Source: Candidatus Thiodiazotropha taylori
Lineage (GTDB): Bacteria; Pseudomonadota; Gammaproteobacteria; Chromatiales; Chromatiaceae
Assembly (NCBI GenBank): GCA_019100305.1
Contig: JAHRHW010000259.1
Location: forward strand, 1 to 6,463
Direction: 5' to 3'
Length of the DNA: 6,463 nucleotides
This document shows positions 4,976 to 6,463 of the stretch, in pieces. Each line of letters begins with the position of its first letter. The first letter of the stretch is position 1. Below the pieces are notes generated by a model. The model was not told where the DNA came from and ran no database searches. It worked only from the letters and a program-made list of their open reading frames with translations. Both the position numbers and the translations under genes were made by a program.

Positions 4976-6223
4976 ATGAACCAGCAGACCAATCAACAAG
5001 AGCCTCTCCAGGTCCTGGAAAGCCAGGGATTGGCCTCTGTCACGCTGACAGCCCACTGGTCCGATGAACAGGCCTCTCATGAGGAGCGGCTGCATGTCGA
5101 GAAGTTCAGCATCTGGCGCGAGGCAGATATGCTGCCGTCGGAGATCGGCCGGAACCTTGCCGGGCTTCAGCAGGGGGACCGGCTGGAAGCCCTAATCCAC
5201 CCCGGCGATTACACCGGGAGTTGGCGCTCAACACGCCAGATTGACACCAAAACGGCAAGTTTCAACCGCCATCATCGCCCGGGACTGGTGGTCATCCCCA
5301 GACTGGGACGCTTCTACCCGCAAGCTTTTTTCAAGGGAGTGGCCGGTATCTACCGTGAGGTGGTCGAGCCAGCCAGGATCATCGAACTGAATGCGGAACG
5401 CATCAAGCTGGATCTCAATCACCCCCTGGCCAGAACACGCATCAAACTGCAACTTGGTATCGACAGGGTTCTGCCGGGGCGTGACCAACACACTGGTCGT
5501 TGCGACAGCCTACTGGATGAGTTGCTGAAATTTCCGGGTCTGGCGACACCACTGCAGAGAGGAGAGGATATTGATTTCGGAGATGATGCCAACGGCCTGA
5601 CACGAATGGATGACAGAACGGATGAAGCGTTCTACGCCACACCCCGTCTGATACAACATCTTGACTCCATGGCACGTCGGCACATCAATGCCCTCTACCG
5701 GAGATTGATCCCGCCTCAGGCCGAGGTACTTGATCTGATGGCAAGCTTTGATTCCCACCTGCAGGGGGCCGATCTGGGCAAGCTGCACCTGCTGGGTATG
5801 AACCAACAGGAATTAGTGAAGAACCGGCTTACAGAGAACCACATAACACAGGACCTGAACCAGAACCCAAATCTGCCGTTCGACAGTGACAGCCTTGATG
5901 CCATCCTCTGCACAGCCGCCATCGAGTATCTGACAAAACCCACCAAGGTTTTGGCAGAAACCCTGAGGGTGTTACGTCCCGGTGGTATTCTGGTGATCAG
6001 TTTCAGTAACCGATGGTTTCCAACCAAGGCGATCAGAATATGGAGCGAATTGCATGAGGTTGAACGGCTGGGCATGGTCACCCAGTGGTTTCGCCAGAGC
6101 GGCTATACCAATCTCAACACCTTCTCCGCCCGAGGCTGGCCACGCCCATACGATGACATCTACGCGGGTCAGACACCCCACTCCGATCCTGTCTATGCCG
6201 CATGGGGTTACAAGGTGGATTAA
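4976..6223 (+). CDS. SlyD/FKBP-like domain fused to a class I SAM-dependent methyltransferase
   Basis: 415 residues from the ATG at 4976; a TTG at 4934 would add 14 residues but lies in the promoter/operator region. Residues about 20-170 resemble the SlyD branch of FKBP-type peptidyl-prolyl isomerases: LPSEIGRNLAGLQQGDRLEA, a PGDYTGSW loop, and the telling LDLNHPLA (145-152), equivalent to the VDGNHPLAG element of SlyD. The SlyD His/Cys-rich metal tail is absent. Residues about 235-380 are methyltransferase-like: a divergent motif I, EVLDLMASFDSH (250-261), without the usual GxGxG; DLN..P.LPFDSDSLDAILC (293-312); LRVLRPGGILVISFSNRWFP (330-349); then WFRQSGY. This matches the UbiE/COQ5-like group that carries LDLM and SFSNR signatures. 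No signal peptide is seen, so it is cytosolic. The substrate is unknown. The gene is divergent from the four-gene operon across a shared symmetric promoter, and its stop overlaps that of the convergent DUF429 gene. The domain calls are from motif recognition. Confidence 0.82.
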   Translation: MNQQTNQQEPLQVLESQGLASVTLTAHWSDEQASHEERLHVEKFSIWREADMLPSEIGRNLAGLQQGDRLEALIHPGDYTGSWRSTRQIDTKTASFNRHHRPGLVVIPRLGRFYPQAFFKGVAGIYREVVEPARIIELNAERIKLDLNHPLARTRIKLQLGIDRVLPGRDQHTGRCDSLLDELLKFPGLATPLQRGEDIDFGDDANGLTRMDDRTDEAFYATPRLIQHLDSMARRHINALYRRLIPPQAEVLDLMASFDSHLQGADLGKLHLLGMNQQELVKNRLTENHITQDLNQNPNLPFDSDSLDAILCTAAIEYLTKPTKVLAETLRVLRPGGILVISFSNRWFPTKAIRIWSELHEVERLGMVTQWFRQSGYTNLNTFSARGWPRPYDDIYAGQTPHSDPVYAAWGYKVD

Positions 6224-6463
6224 TCCGCAAGCTTGCATCCCTGAGGGACCCAGATATAACCCGCTTCCACATCACCGAAAACCATGCCTTGGGCATTGAG
6301 TGCATAGAGACCGGCTATATAGAGACAGAACACTGCATCCAATGCATCCTCATTGGACTTCAACGACCTGCCTGCCAGCCGATCAATCTCTGCCGGATCG
6401 AAATAGTTTTGCAGATCCGGGCCGATTTCGAGCGGTAACATCGGGCTGTTGCATAGGCGCCCG
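6220..6463 (-). CDS. DUF429 family protein (predicted RNase H-like nuclease), C-terminal part (5' end outside the window)
   Basis: About 80 residues are visible, and the frame stays open through the window edge, upstream of the ATG at 6441. That ATG is therefore probably internal, since DUF429 proteins are normally some 230-300 residues. Seen in order are a helical DPAEIDRLAGRSLKS, the conserved EDALDAVFCLYIAGLYAL helix, and the terminal FGDVEAGYIWVPQ, equivalent to the family's (E)GxIWxP ending. The Asp in ALDA is likely one of the acidic residues of the RNase H-like fold. The family is predicted to be nuclease-like, but I know of no established biological role. The stop codon TAA shares 4 bp with the stop of the convergent methyltransferase gene, and no terminator separates them. 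Confidence 0.72.
   Translation of the reverse strand, partial: GRLCNSPMLPLEIGPDLQNYFDPAEIDRLAGRSLKSNEDALDAVFCLYIAGLYALNAQGMVFGDVEAGYIWVPQGCKLAD

Overview
The window looks like chromosomal DNA of a gammaproteobacterium of roughly balanced base composition. An alternative-pathway polyamine gene (nspC), an HD-GYP signalling protein, a Blc-type lipocalin lipoprotein and a DUF429 protein would suit a Chromatiales-like or other sulfur-oxidising lineage. That placement is inference from gene content and protein style; no marker gene is present. I see no rRNA, tRNA, CRISPR array, transposase or phage gene.

Layout. (1) 1-398, plus strand: the 3' third of nspC (carboxynorspermidine decarboxylase), followed by a GC-rich hairpin at 422-440. 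(2) 552-1934, minus strand: an HD-GYP protein convergent with nspC, with a divergent catalytic motif and a long helical C-terminal extension; a 9-bp inverted repeat lies just upstream of its start. (3) 2169-2444, minus strand: an unrecognised 91-residue helical protein with a good ribosome binding site and a long, structured leader. (4) 4832 down to 2772, minus strand: a tightly packed four-gene operon encoding a 63-aa unknown protein, a 294-aa unknown protein, a VOC/glyoxalase-fold protein and a Blc-like lipocalin lipoprotein. Each junction is a 4-nt ATGA or GTGA stop/start overlap. (5) 4976-6223, plus strand: a protein that appears to fuse an N-terminal SlyD/FKBP-like domain to a C-terminal class I SAM-dependent methyltransferase. 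(6) 6220-6463, minus strand: the C-terminal end of a DUF429 (predicted RNase H-like) protein, whose stop codon overlaps that of the methyltransferase.

The most striking regulatory feature is the divergent region 4833-4975 between the four-gene operon and the SlyD-methyltransferase gene. Two TTGTACAA palindromes, 19 bp centre to centre, create the same promoter-like arrangement (TTGTAC, 16 bp, TACAAT) on both strands, with a third TTGTAC half site downstream on the plus side. Predicted transcription starts are about 50 nt from each start codon. The operon and the methyltransferase gene are therefore probably controlled together, perhaps by one regulator encoded outside the window. Together these five genes (two unknowns, VOC protein, envelope lipocalin, unusual methyltransferase fusion) are the best candidate here for an undescribed functional unit. 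Its substrate cannot be read from the sequence.
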